NCBI RefSeq assembly: GCF_014203325.1
Contig: NZ_JACHIV010000001.1
Coordinates: 5,519,501 to 5,583,500 of the forward strand
Length of the DNA: 64,000 nt
Source: Saccharopolyspora gloriosae
GTDB lineage: Bacteria; Actinomycetota; Actinomycetes; Mycobacteriales; Pseudonocardiaceae
Direction of reading: 5' to 3'
Below the pieces are notes generated by a model. That model was not told the origin of the DNA, did no database searches, and saw only the letters and a list, made by a program, of their open reading frames with translations. The stretch's first letter is position 1; each line of letters starts with the position of its first letter. Of the stretch, positions 25,109 through 32,588 are shown piece after piece. The position numbers and the translations under genes were made by a program.

Positions 25109-26094
25109 CCGGTGACCAGCGCGCCCGGCTTCAGCGGCTCCCACCAGGCCCGGTTCTCCCGGTACCAGCGGATCGTGCCGGCCAGGCCCTCGTCGAAGTC
25201 GACCGTCGGCCGGTAGCCCAGTTCCGCGCTGATCTTCGCGTGGTCGACCGAGTAGCGGCGGTCGTGGCCCTTGCGGTCCGCCACGGGCCGCACCATCGAG
25301 GCGTCCGCGCCGAGCTCGGTCAGCAACCGCTCGGTCAGCTCCCGGTTCGTCAGCTCGGTGCCGCCGCCGATGTTGTACATCTCACCCGGCCGCCCCGATT
25401 CGGCGACGAGCTGGATGCCGCGGCAGTGGTCGGTCACGTGCAGCCAGTCCCGCACGTTGCCGCCGTCGCCGTAGAGCGGCACCTGCTTGCCGTCGAGCAG
25501 GTTCGTGATGAACAGCGGCAGCATCTTCTCGGGGAACTGGTACGGGCCGTAGTTGTTGGAGCAGCGGGTCACGCAGACCGGCAGCCCGTGGGTGCGGAAG
25601 TACGCGCGGGCCAGCAGGTCGGAGCCCGCCTTCGCCGCCGAGTACGGCGAGTTCGGCTCCAGCGGGTGCTCCTCCGGCCAGGAGCCCTCGTCGATGGAGC
25701 CGTAGACCTCGTCGGTGGAGACGTGCACGAACTTGCCCACTTCCGCGGCCAGCGCGGCCTGCAGCAGGGTGTCGGTGCCGACGACGTTGGTGAGCACGAA
25801 GTCCGACGCGCCGAGGATCGACCTGTCCACGTGGGACTCGGCGGCGAAGTGCACGACCACGTCCACGCCGCGCATCAGCTCCCCGACCAGCGCGGCGTCG
25901 CAGATGTCGCCCTGCACGAAGCGCAGCCGGGGATCGTCGGCGACGGTGCTCAGGTTCGCCCTGTTGCCCGCGTAGGTGAGCTTGTCCAGCACCACGACCT
26001 CGGCGTCGGCGAACTCCGGGTAGGCGCCGCCGAGCAGCTGCCGCGCGTAGTGCGACCCGATGAAACCGGCACCACCGGTGATCAGAACTCGCAT
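25105..26094 (-). CDS. rmlB: dTDP-glucose 4,6-dehydratase
   Basis: A 329-residue extended SDR enzyme converting dTDP-D-glucose to dTDP-4-keto-6-deoxyglucose. The N-terminus has the NAD-binding MRVLITGGAGFIGSHYARQL. Further motifs are VVHFAAESHVDRSI, VSTDEVYGSIDEG (active-site Thr-Asp-Glu) and SPYSAAKAGSDLL (catalytic Tyr-x3-Lys), with RCSNNYGPYQFPEKMLPLF near the substrate pocket. ATG 26094 is preceded by GGAAGG. It forms an operon with rmlD. rmlA and rmlC are not in the window. Confidence 0.95.
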   Translation of the reverse strand: MRVLITGGAGFIGSHYARQLLGGAYPEFADAEVVVLDKLTYAGNRANLSTVADDPRLRFVQGDICDAALVGELMRGVDVVVHFAAESHVDRSILGASDFVLTNVVGTDTLLQAALAAEVGKFVHVSTDEVYGSIDEGSWPEEHPLEPNSPYSAAKAGSDLLARAYFRTHGLPVCVTRCSNNYGPYQFPEKMLPLFITNLLDGKQVPLYGDGGNVRDWLHVTDHCRGIQLVAESGRPGEMYNIGGGTELTNRELTERLLTELGADASMVRPVADRKGHDRRYSVDHAKISAELGYRPTVDFDEGLAGTIRWYRENRAWWEPLKPGALVTG

Positions 26095-26359
26095 GACACC
26101 TTCCGCAAGTGGTGGGCCGGACCAGCGGATCCGGCCCCGGGGCGGGGTCTTCGCCGAGCAGTCTGCCACGTGGGAAACCGGGGAAAGTACGGTACCGAAC
26201 CACCCTCGGTGATCAGACGTGTCCAGCGATCGAGTGACGCCGATGGTCCCTCCCGCGCGCAACCCCATCGGTAGATCACCGTTAGCCTGCACGGTGACCC
26301 CGCCGAAAATCACCCCGGCGAGGTGTAACGCTCGCAGGCAGGCCCAAGGAGGATTCGGC
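26095..26359. promoter_or_regulatory. Divergent promoter region, rmlBD / LCP genes
   Basis: 265 bases between the divergent starts of rmlB and the first LCP gene. There is no coding sequence. Both promoters must lie here; I cannot fix exact boxes. Confidence 0.5.
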
Positions 26360-28147
26360 GTGGACGACCGGTCGCGACGGCCAGGTGGCCCACCAGGGCA
26401 GCCGGGCAGGCCCGTCCCCCCGCGCGGGCCGCAGGGCGGCCAACCCGCCCCTCCGGGCAGGCCCCGGCCGGGCGGACCCGCATCCGCGGGACGGCCGAGC
26501 GGCGGCGAACCGCGCCGCCCCGCACCCCCCGATCGGCCCGCACAGCCCGAAGGCCCCGCCCCGGCGGGCCGCTCGGCATCGCGGCGCTCCGCGGGCGACG
26601 GGCCGCGCAACCCCGCGGCGCCCCCGGCACCGCCGCCGCCGGACGACTCCGACGGCCCCGGGTCATCCCGCCGCGCCAGCACCATCGGCCGCACCGTGGT
26701 GGCGCTGCTGTCGGTCCTGGTGCTCGGCACCACCGGCTACGCGTGGGGCGCGCTGCGCAACCTGAACAACGGCCTCTCCGGCAGCGACGTCATCGGCAGC
26801 GGGTTCAACTCACCCGACGGCGCCACCGACGTGCTGCTCATCGGCAACGACAGCCGCACCGACGCCGACGGCAACCCGCTGCCGAAGGACGTGCTGGAGT
26901 CGCTGCGCACCACCGATGACGAGGGCGGCGACCTCACCGACACGATGATCCTGATGCGCATCCCCAACGGGGGTCAGCGCGCCAGCGCCGTGTCCTTCCC
27001 GCGCGACACGATGGTGCAGCTCGGCAACGGCTACGGGGAGCAGAAGCTCAACTCGGCGATGGGCCGCGCGAAGAGCGACGCCCGCGCCCGCCTCGAATCC
27101 GAAGGCGTCACCGACCCCAAGCAGCTGGAGCTGCAGTCCAAGGCCGAAGGCCAGAAGTTCCTGATCAAGACCATCGAGGAGCTGTCCGGGGCGAGCATCG
27201 ACCACTACGCCGAGGTCAACCTGCTCGGCTTCCACGACATCACCACGGCCGTCGGCGGCGTCGACGTGTGCCTGCTCGACGACGTGGACGACAGCGACTA
27301 CTCCGGCGCGGTGTTCAACGCGGGCCCGCAGACCGTCGCGGGCGCCGACGCGCTGGCGTTCGTGCGCCAGCGCCACGGCCTGCCCCGCGGCGACCTGGAC
27401 CGCGTGGTGCGCCAGCAGGTGTTCATGTCCGGTCTGGCGGGCAAGATGCTCTCCAGCGGGACCTTGAGCAACCCCACCAAGCTCAGCGGGCTGATGGAGG
27501 CGCTGAAGAAGTCCGTGGTGCTCGACCAGGGCTGGGACGTGGTCGACTTCGCCCAGCAGATGTCCGGCATCGCCGGTGGCGACATCGACTTCCAGACGAT
27601 CCCCATCGAGCTCGTCGGCGAATCGGGCGCCGAGGACGTCGAGGCGAACCCCCGCGAGGTCAAGCAGTTCGTGGACAACCTGCTGCTGCCCCCGGAGGAG
27701 CGCCAGGCCAAGGAGCAGGCCGCGAAGGCCGCCGAGGAGCAGCGCAGCGGCACCAGCGTCAGCGTGTTCAACGCCTCCGGCAAGACCGGTTTGGCGAGCG
27801 AGGTGCTCAGCACCCTCAGCCAGGAGGGCTTCTCGCAGGGCGGCAGCTCCAACGCCGACTCCATGCCGAGTTCGCTGGTCTACCACGCGGCGGGCGACGA
27901 GGCCGTCGCCCAGCAGGTCGCCGACTCGCTCGGCGGGCTGCCGCTGAAGGAGAGCAGCAACCTCTCCGCCGGTTCCGTCGAGGTGTACCTGGGCAGCGAT
28001 TACGCCGGTCCCGGGACGCAGAACTTCGCGGGCGGCAAGCAGATCCGGCTCGACGGCGGCAGGCAGGCCGCTCCGCGCCCCGCTCAGCAGCAGCCGGGCG
28101 GACCGGACCAGCCGATCAACGCCGGTGGAGTTCCCTGCGTGAACTGA
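26360..28147 (+). CDS. LCP-family (LytR-CpsA-Psr) glycopolymer ligase with LytR_C domain
   Basis: A 595-residue membrane enzyme expected to attach arabinogalactan or a similar polymer to peptidoglycan. A ~110-residue Pro/Gly/Arg-rich cytoplasmic tail precedes one membrane helix (VVALLSVLVLGTTGYAWGAL). The LCP catalytic domain has DVLLIGNDSRTDADG, SFPRDTMVQLGNGYGEQKLN and FVRQRHGLPRGDLDRV, whose Arg/Asp residues bind the lipid pyrophosphate. A LytR_C domain (SVSVFNASGKTGLASEVL) follows, and the chain ends in VPCVN. GTG 26360 has AAGGAGG 6 nt upstream; the frame open further upstream is ignored. By recall it corresponds to Rv3267. Confidence 0.92.
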   Translation: MDDRSRRPGGPPGQPGRPVPPRGPQGGQPAPPGRPRPGGPASAGRPSGGEPRRPAPPDRPAQPEGPAPAGRSASRRSAGDGPRNPAAPPAPPPPDDSDGPGSSRRASTIGRTVVALLSVLVLGTTGYAWGALRNLNNGLSGSDVIGSGFNSPDGATDVLLIGNDSRTDADGNPLPKDVLESLRTTDDEGGDLTDTMILMRIPNGGQRASAVSFPRDTMVQLGNGYGEQKLNSAMGRAKSDARARLESEGVTDPKQLELQSKAEGQKFLIKTIEELSGASIDHYAEVNLLGFHDITTAVGGVDVCLLDDVDDSDYSGAVFNAGPQTVAGADALAFVRQRHGLPRGDLDRVVRQQVFMSGLAGKMLSSGTLSNPTKLSGLMEALKKSVVLDQGWDVVDFAQQMSGIAGGDIDFQTIPIELVGESGAEDVEANPREVKQFVDNLLLPPEERQAKEQAAKAAEEQRSGTSVSVFNASGKTGLASEVLSTLSQEGFSQGGSSNADSMPSSLVYHAAGDEAVAQQVADSLGGLPLKESSNLSAGSVEVYLGSDYAGPGTQNFAGGKQIRLDGGRQAAPRPAQQQPGGPDQPINAGGVPCVN

Positions 28148-28294
28148 CCGCAACCGCACGACCGATCACCCCGCCGAACCGGGCGCAACGCCGCCCGAGC
28201 GGCGGGGTGATCCGGTTAAGCTGGATCAACCTCGTGATCGGCCCGCTGTCGGGGTGGGCCGTCGCGGACGGGCCGCTGCATCGGGGGAGGAAGC

Positions 28295-29530
28295 GTGGCC
28301 GACGAACAGGTTCCGCGGGACGCGGACCGGCCGGCCGAACCGGCCTCGGACACCTCCGGGCCACCCGGAAGACCCACCCGCCGGCGCCGGGGACGGCGAC
28401 TCGCGCGGATCACCGGTCGGACGCTGTTCGCGCTGCTGTCGGCGGGCGTGCTGGTGATCACGGCCGCGGGGTGGACCGCGCTGGACCGGCTCAGCGGCGA
28501 GGTCGGCAGCGCCGAAGTGCTCACCGAGACGCCGGACGCGCCGCCCGCCGACGACGGCGCCACCGATCTGCTGCTGGTCGGCAACGACAGCCGCACCGAC
28601 GCGCAAGGCGAACCGCTGCCGCTGGACGTCCTGAAGGAGCTGCGGACCGAGAGCACCAGCGGGCTCAACACCGACACGCTGATCCTGCTGCGCGTCCCGC
28701 ACGACGGAGCGCAGCCGACGGCGGTGTCGCTGCCGCGCGACACCTCGGTGGCGATGCCCGGCGGTGGCACCCAGAAGATCAACGCCGTGTACGGCCTGGC
28801 GAAGGCCGCCGCGGCGCGGCGCGACTCCGATTCGGGGGCCGACGCCGAGCGGCGCGCGCAGCTCGCGGGCCAGCGCGCGCTGGTGCAGAGCGTGCAGGGC
28901 CTCGCCGGTATCCGGGTGGACCGGTACGCCGAGGTGAACCTGCTCGGGTTCTACGAGGTCACCGACGCGCTCGGCGGTGTCGAGGTGTGCCTGAAGCAGG
29001 CGACCTCCGACAAGGACTCCGGCGCGGACTTCACCGCCGGGCGCCAGACCATCTCCGGCGGCGACGCGCTCGCGTTCGTGCGCCAGCGCCACGGCCTGCC
29101 CCGCGGCGACCTGGATCGGATCGTGCGCCAGCAGGTTTTCATGGCGGCGGTGACGAACAAGCTGCTGTCCACCGGGACGCTCACCGACCCGGCGAAGCTC
29201 GCCGGGCTGCAGGACGCGGCGCGGCGCTCGGTGGTGCTCGACCAGAGCTGGGACATCACCGCGTTCGCCGCGCAGATGCAGGGACTGGCCTCGGGCAGCG
29301 TGCGGTTCATGACGCTGCCGGTGCGCTCGGTCGGCGACCGCGACGAGCACGGGCAGAGCGTGGTCAAGGTGGATCCGGCGCAGGTGCGCGACTTCATCGC
29401 GGGCCTCGTCCCCACCGCCGGTGTCGGCGGGCGGCAGGCGCTGGACCTAGACGGCACCGCCCAGCGCCAGAACGCGGCTCCCGCACCGTCCGCGGCCATC
29501 ACCTCCACCGGCATCCCCTGCGTGAACTGA
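28295..29530 (+). CDS. LCP-family glycopolymer ligase, second copy
   Basis: A 411-residue paralogue of the preceding gene, with shared blocks LLVGNDSRTDAQGEPLP, SLPRDTSVAMPGGGTQKINA and DALAFVRQRHGLPRGDLDRI. It has a shorter cytoplasmic tail and one membrane helix (TLFALLSAGVLVITAAGW), and lacks the LytR_C domain, yet keeps the same last residues (IPCVN). GTG 28295 follows GGGGAGGAA. The two genes are in tandem with a 147-nt gap, pointing to duplication followed by domain loss or gain. The LCP residues needed for catalysis appear intact, so it is probably active. Confidence 0.92.
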   Translation: MADEQVPRDADRPAEPASDTSGPPGRPTRRRRGRRLARITGRTLFALLSAGVLVITAAGWTALDRLSGEVGSAEVLTETPDAPPADDGATDLLLVGNDSRTDAQGEPLPLDVLKELRTESTSGLNTDTLILLRVPHDGAQPTAVSLPRDTSVAMPGGGTQKINAVYGLAKAAAARRDSDSGADAERRAQLAGQRALVQSVQGLAGIRVDRYAEVNLLGFYEVTDALGGVEVCLKQATSDKDSGADFTAGRQTISGGDALAFVRQRHGLPRGDLDRIVRQQVFMAAVTNKLLSTGTLTDPAKLAGLQDAARRSVVLDQSWDITAFAAQMQGLASGSVRFMTLPVRSVGDRDEHGQSVVKVDPAQVRDFIAGLVPTAGVGGRQALDLDGTAQRQNAAPAPSAAITSTGIPCVN

Positions 29531-29577
29531 CCGCACGTTCTTTCGGAATGGCCTGCGTAGGGGTCGGGTGGCGGAAC

Positions 29578-29662
29578 CTCAGCTGCTTCCTCGCTGCGGG
29601 ATCTTTTTCCCAAGTGGCTCCGCCACGAGGGAAAAAGCCGTCCTCACGAGGAAGCAGCTGAG
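29578..29662 (+). repeat. 85-nt covarying hairpin element, copy R1
   Basis: Outer stem arms CTCAGCTGCTTCCTCGC and its near-complement (one C/A mismatch at the inner end), enclosing the conserved inner hairpin with CTTTTTCCC-type arms and a GTGGC/GCCAC tip. It is flanked by GGGTGGCGGAAC on the left and GAACCCGCGGGTGGT on the right. A second small hairpin, TCAGCGGCTTCGCCGCTGA, lies at 29701-29719. Located upstream of the TIGR03089 gene. Confidence 0.92.
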
Positions 29663-29793
29663 AACCCGCGGGTGGTCTTCTTGCTCTGGCTGGTCACTGC
29701 TCAGCGGCTTCGCCGCTGACAGGACGCGGAGCAAAAGATCATTCTGAAAGGACTCCTGAGCCGCCCGTCCGGACCCGCGCATAGGGTGCGGGC

Positions 29794-30507
29794 ATGAGCG
29801 TTACGCAGGCATTGCTCGCACCGATGGTCGCCGCGGGATCGCCCCGACCGTTGATCACGCACTACGACGACGCCACCGGCGCCCGCGTCGAACTCTCCAG
29901 GGCCACCGTCGCGAACTGGGCGGCGAAGACGGCGAACTGGCTGGTCGACGAGTTCGACCTGGAGCCGGGAGCGCCAGTGTCGGTGGCGCTGCCCGCGCAC
30001 TGGCAGACGCTGGGCGTGCTGCTGGGTTCGTGGTGGTGCGGAGCGCACGTGGTCGACGCGCCGAAGGGCGCCGAGGTGGCGTTCGTGCCTGGATCGGCGA
30101 TCGAGTCGGGCGCGGGCGCGCACGTGGTGGCCGCGGTGGGGCTGGACGCGATGGGCGGGCCGGTGCGCGGGCTGCCCACCGAGGTCGTGGACTACGTCTC
30201 GGACGTCCGGGTGCACGGCGACGACTTCGCGCCGCGCAGCGCGATCCCGGGCAGCGCACCGGCGTTGCTGGGCGCCACGGTCGACGAAGTGCTCGGGACG
30301 GCCGCCGCGCGCGCGACCGAACTGGGCATCGGCCCCGGGGCGCGCGTTCTGTCCACGATGGACTGGACGTTGCCGGGCGGCGTGCTCGACGGGCTGCTGT
30401 CGGTGCTGTCGGTGCAGGGCTCGCTGGTGCAGGTCAGCAACCCGGACCCGGCGAAGGCAGAACAACGCAACTCAAACGAAAAGACGACCTTCGTCTTGGA
30501 CGCCTGA
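29794..30507 (+). CDS. TIGR03089 family protein
   Basis: A 237-residue protein resembling the uncharacterised actinobacterial TIGR03089 family (Rv3268 position in M. tuberculosis, by recall). Segments such as RVELSRATVANWAAKTANWL and LLGSWWCGAHVVDAPKG resemble the N-terminal part of AMP-binding (acyl-CoA synthetase-like) proteins, but no adenylation core motif is present, so it is probably not a ligase. It is cytoplasmic, with no membrane segment. The biochemical role is unknown. The gene stands between two 85-nt hairpin elements. Confidence 0.82.
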   Translation: MSVTQALLAPMVAAGSPRPLITHYDDATGARVELSRATVANWAAKTANWLVDEFDLEPGAPVSVALPAHWQTLGVLLGSWWCGAHVVDAPKGAEVAFVPGSAIESGAGAHVVAAVGLDAMGGPVRGLPTEVVDYVSDVRVHGDDFAPRSAIPGSAPALLGATVDEVLGTAAARATELGIGPGARVLSTMDWTLPGGVLDGLLSVLSVQGSLVQVSNPDPAKAEQRNSNEKTTFVLDA

Positions 30508-30550
30508 ATTCCCTCCGAGCTCGGCCTGCTTGGGGGCCGGGTGGCGGAAC

Positions 30551-30635
30551 CTCAGCGTTCTTCTCGCTGCGGGATCTTTTTCCCAAGTGGCTCCGCCACG
30601 AGGGAAAAAGCCGTCCTCGCGAGAAGAACGCTGAG
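30551..30635 (+). repeat. 85-nt covarying hairpin element, copy R2
   Basis: Outer stem CTCAGCGTTCTTCTCGC with a perfect 17-nt complement. It has the same core and flanks as R1, and a partner hairpin TCAGCGACTTCGTCGCTGA at 30673-30691, itself with compensatory changes relative to R1. It lies between convergent genes. Confidence 0.92.
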
Positions 30636-30844
30636 AACCCGCGGGTGGTCCGGTTGCGTGCGTGGTCGCTGCTCAGCGACTTCGTCGCTGACAAGACAAT
30701 GCTAAGAAGGCTCGCCGACACGGCCGGTCCTCGATCGGTCCGGTCTCCGGCTGCCACCTGGCCGGAGAGCGGACCGGTCGAGCCGGGTCGCCGCCTGCGC
30801 GGAGTGGGCCCGGCCGCGGGGCTCGGCCGCCGCGGGGGCTCACC

Positions 30845-31279
30845 TCACGCGTCGACGGTCTCCCGGTGCGGTGCGGCGTCGCGGTTCTGGAACAGGCCCT
30901 GCAGCGTGTACTTCGTTCCGCTGAAGCCGAGGGCGAGGCTCGTCGCGGCGAGCACCAGCACGTATTCGAATCCGCCGTCGGTGGCGAAGAATCCGCTGCC
31001 GAGATGCGCGGTGACCAGCGCTCCGAGCATGACGGCGGCGAGCAGCACGCCCGCGACGGGCATCAGCACTCCGAGGATCAGCGCGAGGCCGCCGAGCAGC
31101 TCGACCAGCGCGGTGAACCAGGCCGCTGCGGCGGGCAGCGGGATGCCCATCTGCTCGAAGCCCGCGCCGACACCGGAGATGCCGTTGAGCACGAACTTCT
31201 GGTACGCGTGCAAGACGAAGGTCACGCCGACGACCAACCTGGCCAGCAGGATCGTGACGTCGCGGAGACGGTGCTGCAT
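30845..31279 (-). CDS. DoxX-family membrane protein
   Basis: A 144-residue protein with four predicted membrane helices (VTILLARLVVGVTFVLHAY, AWFTALVELLGGLALILG, PVAGVLLAAVMLGALVTAH, FEYVLVLAATSLALGFSG). The N-terminal RLVVGVTFVLHAYQKF block is characteristic of DoxX-like proteins, which in actinobacteria have been linked to redox/sulfur stress responses. ATG 31279 has an AAGGTGAG site. It is divergent from a thioesterase gene, with a 192-nt lower-GC promoter region between them. Confidence 0.88.
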   Translation of the reverse strand: MQHRLRDVTILLARLVVGVTFVLHAYQKFVLNGISGVGAGFEQMGIPLPAAAAWFTALVELLGGLALILGVLMPVAGVLLAAVMLGALVTAHLGSGFFATDGGFEYVLVLAATSLALGFSGTKYTLQGLFQNRDAAPHRETVDA

Positions 31280-31471
31280 CAGCTCACCTTTCACAAACGC
31301 TCGGGGTATCGGCGCTCCAGCATATACGTGAACCTTCAAATAAAAGCCCGCGAGACGTCGCTCACCCCGCCTGCGCCCCAAGTTCGCCCGGACGCCGGTC
31401 GACGAGATCACCCGAACGCCGCAGCTCACCGCACCTACCCAAAGTAAGATACTGATGAGTAGCATCGGGGC
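31280..31471. promoter_or_regulatory. Divergent promoter region, DoxX / thioesterase
   Basis: 192 bases with A/T-rich patches at 31320-31346 and at 31437-31466 (CCCAAAGTAAGATACTGATG). No gene is supported. Both divergent promoters presumably lie here. Confidence 0.45.
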
Positions 31472-32254
31472 GTGCGTGCAGACGAGACCTTGTTCCACCG
31501 TGACGGCGACCTCTTCGTGCCCACCGAGGCCGCGGGCAACCCGTGGGGCGAGCTCACCGGCGGCGGCCCGGTCGCCGGACTGGTGGCGCGCGCGGTCGAG
31601 CAGACCCTCGACGAACCCGACCTCTTCGTCGCCCGGCTCACCGTCGACCTGCACCGACCGGTGCCGCGCAACGGCATCGCCGTGGCCACCCGCACCATCC
31701 GCAGCGGCAAGCGGCTGCGGATCGTCGAGATCACCCTCAGCCAAGGCGGCACCGACGTCACCCACGCCACGGCGCACGTGCTGCGGCGCAGCGAAGCCGA
31801 CGGCGAACCCGAGGTCGAGCGCACGCCGTTCGCCGGGCCCGGCGACCTCGCCGAGACCTCGCTGCTGCCGAGCGGCCTCGGCCTGCGGTGGGGCGTGCAC
31901 GACGTGGTGCAGGTCCGCTGGGTGCGCGACCAGTTCTCCGGCTCCCCCGCCCAGGCCTGGATGCGGATGCCGCTGCCGCTGATCACCGGCGAGCGGACGA
32001 GCCCGCTGTCGCAGGTCGCGATCCTGGTGGACTGCATCAGCGCGGGCAGCCCCATCGGCACGCTGTTCGGGCCGTGGATCAACAGCGACATCACCCTGTA
32101 CCTGCACCGCGAACCCGACGGCGAGTGGCTCGGCATGGAGATGGACCGCACCGTCGAAACCACCGGCATCGGCGTGACCCGCGCCCGGCTGTTCGACGAG
32201 CGCGGGCCGATCGGCACCGCGCACGAAGCCGTCCTCGCACACCGGCTGGGCTGA
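31472..32254 (+). CDS. Thioesterase-family protein (double hot-dog, acyl-CoA thioesterase-like)
   Basis: A 260-residue protein resembling actinobacterial TesB-like thioesterase-superfamily members. The first hot-dog half contains NPWGELTGGGPVAGLVARAV and FVARLTVDLHRPVPRNGIAV; the second contains SPLSQVAILVDCISAGSP and NSDITLYLHREPDGEWLGME with TTGIGVTRARLFDERGPIG. Such enzymes hydrolyse fatty acyl-CoA. The substrate cannot be inferred. It starts at GTG 31472 and is monocistronic as far as visible. Confidence 0.82.
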   Translation: MRADETLFHRDGDLFVPTEAAGNPWGELTGGGPVAGLVARAVEQTLDEPDLFVARLTVDLHRPVPRNGIAVATRTIRSGKRLRIVEITLSQGGTDVTHATAHVLRRSEADGEPEVERTPFAGPGDLAETSLLPSGLGLRWGVHDVVQVRWVRDQFSGSPAQAWMRMPLPLITGERTSPLSQVAILVDCISAGSPIGTLFGPWINSDITLYLHREPDGEWLGMEMDRTVETTGIGVTRARLFDERGPIGTAHEAVLAHRLG

Positions 32255-32456
32255 GCTCGCACGGCCCGCGCGATCCGGGAACGAGACGGTCCTCCCGTTG
32301 CAGATCGCATTTCACCCCGCGCATTCGTTACGTGACTAGTACTTATTTCACCGAATGGGGTCATCCTGGAGCCGGAGGCATTGTGCCCCCTCCGGCCACC
32401 TAGCAGTGTGATCGTCGGCATGAATCCATGCCGACGAACCCGCTGCGGAGGCATTG
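32255..32456. promoter_or_regulatory. Leader region of the lasso-type RiPP operon with a 10-bp hairpin
   Basis: About 200 bases, lower in GC, between the thioesterase and the RiPP precursor. At 32413-32436 there is a perfect hairpin CGTCGGCATG / CATGCCGACG with a 4-nt loop, ending 20 nt before the precursor start. It could be an operator or a leader-RNA structure. Confidence 0.55.
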
Positions 32457-32588
32457 ATGGACGAGCAGCTCACCTCGGAGAACTACGAAACTCCCACCCT
32501 GGTGGAAATCGTGGAATTACCCGAGAGCTCCTCGGTTAATTCATTCCCGACGTGCTCGGTGAACCGAACCGACCCAAGAATGGAATGA
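32457..32588 (+). CDS. Lasso-type RiPP precursor peptide
   Basis: A 43-residue peptide, MDEQLTSENYETPTLVEIVE at its start. YETPTLVEIVEL fits the YxxPxLxxx recognition motif that the RRE protein binds in lasso leaders. The remaining C-terminus is short and odd: the only possible acceptor acids are Asp39 and the terminal Glu43. The usual Thr-x before a Gly core is missing; a Cys33-to-Asp39 ring (7 residues) would leave just four tail residues. So it may be an atypical or non-threaded macrolactam. GGAGG lies 6 nt before ATG 32457, and the stop overlaps the next start (ATGA). Context, not the core, makes the call. Confidence 0.75.
   Translation: MDEQLTSENYETPTLVEIVELPESSSVNSFPTCSVNRTDPRME

Noticed and set aside
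29578-29662. The 85-nt elements as ordinary rho-independent terminators
   Set aside because: Several lie upstream of, or between, same-strand genes rather than after stops. They have two nested stems and conserved flanks, and the T-runs are inside the stem, not after it. A terminator side effect is still possible.
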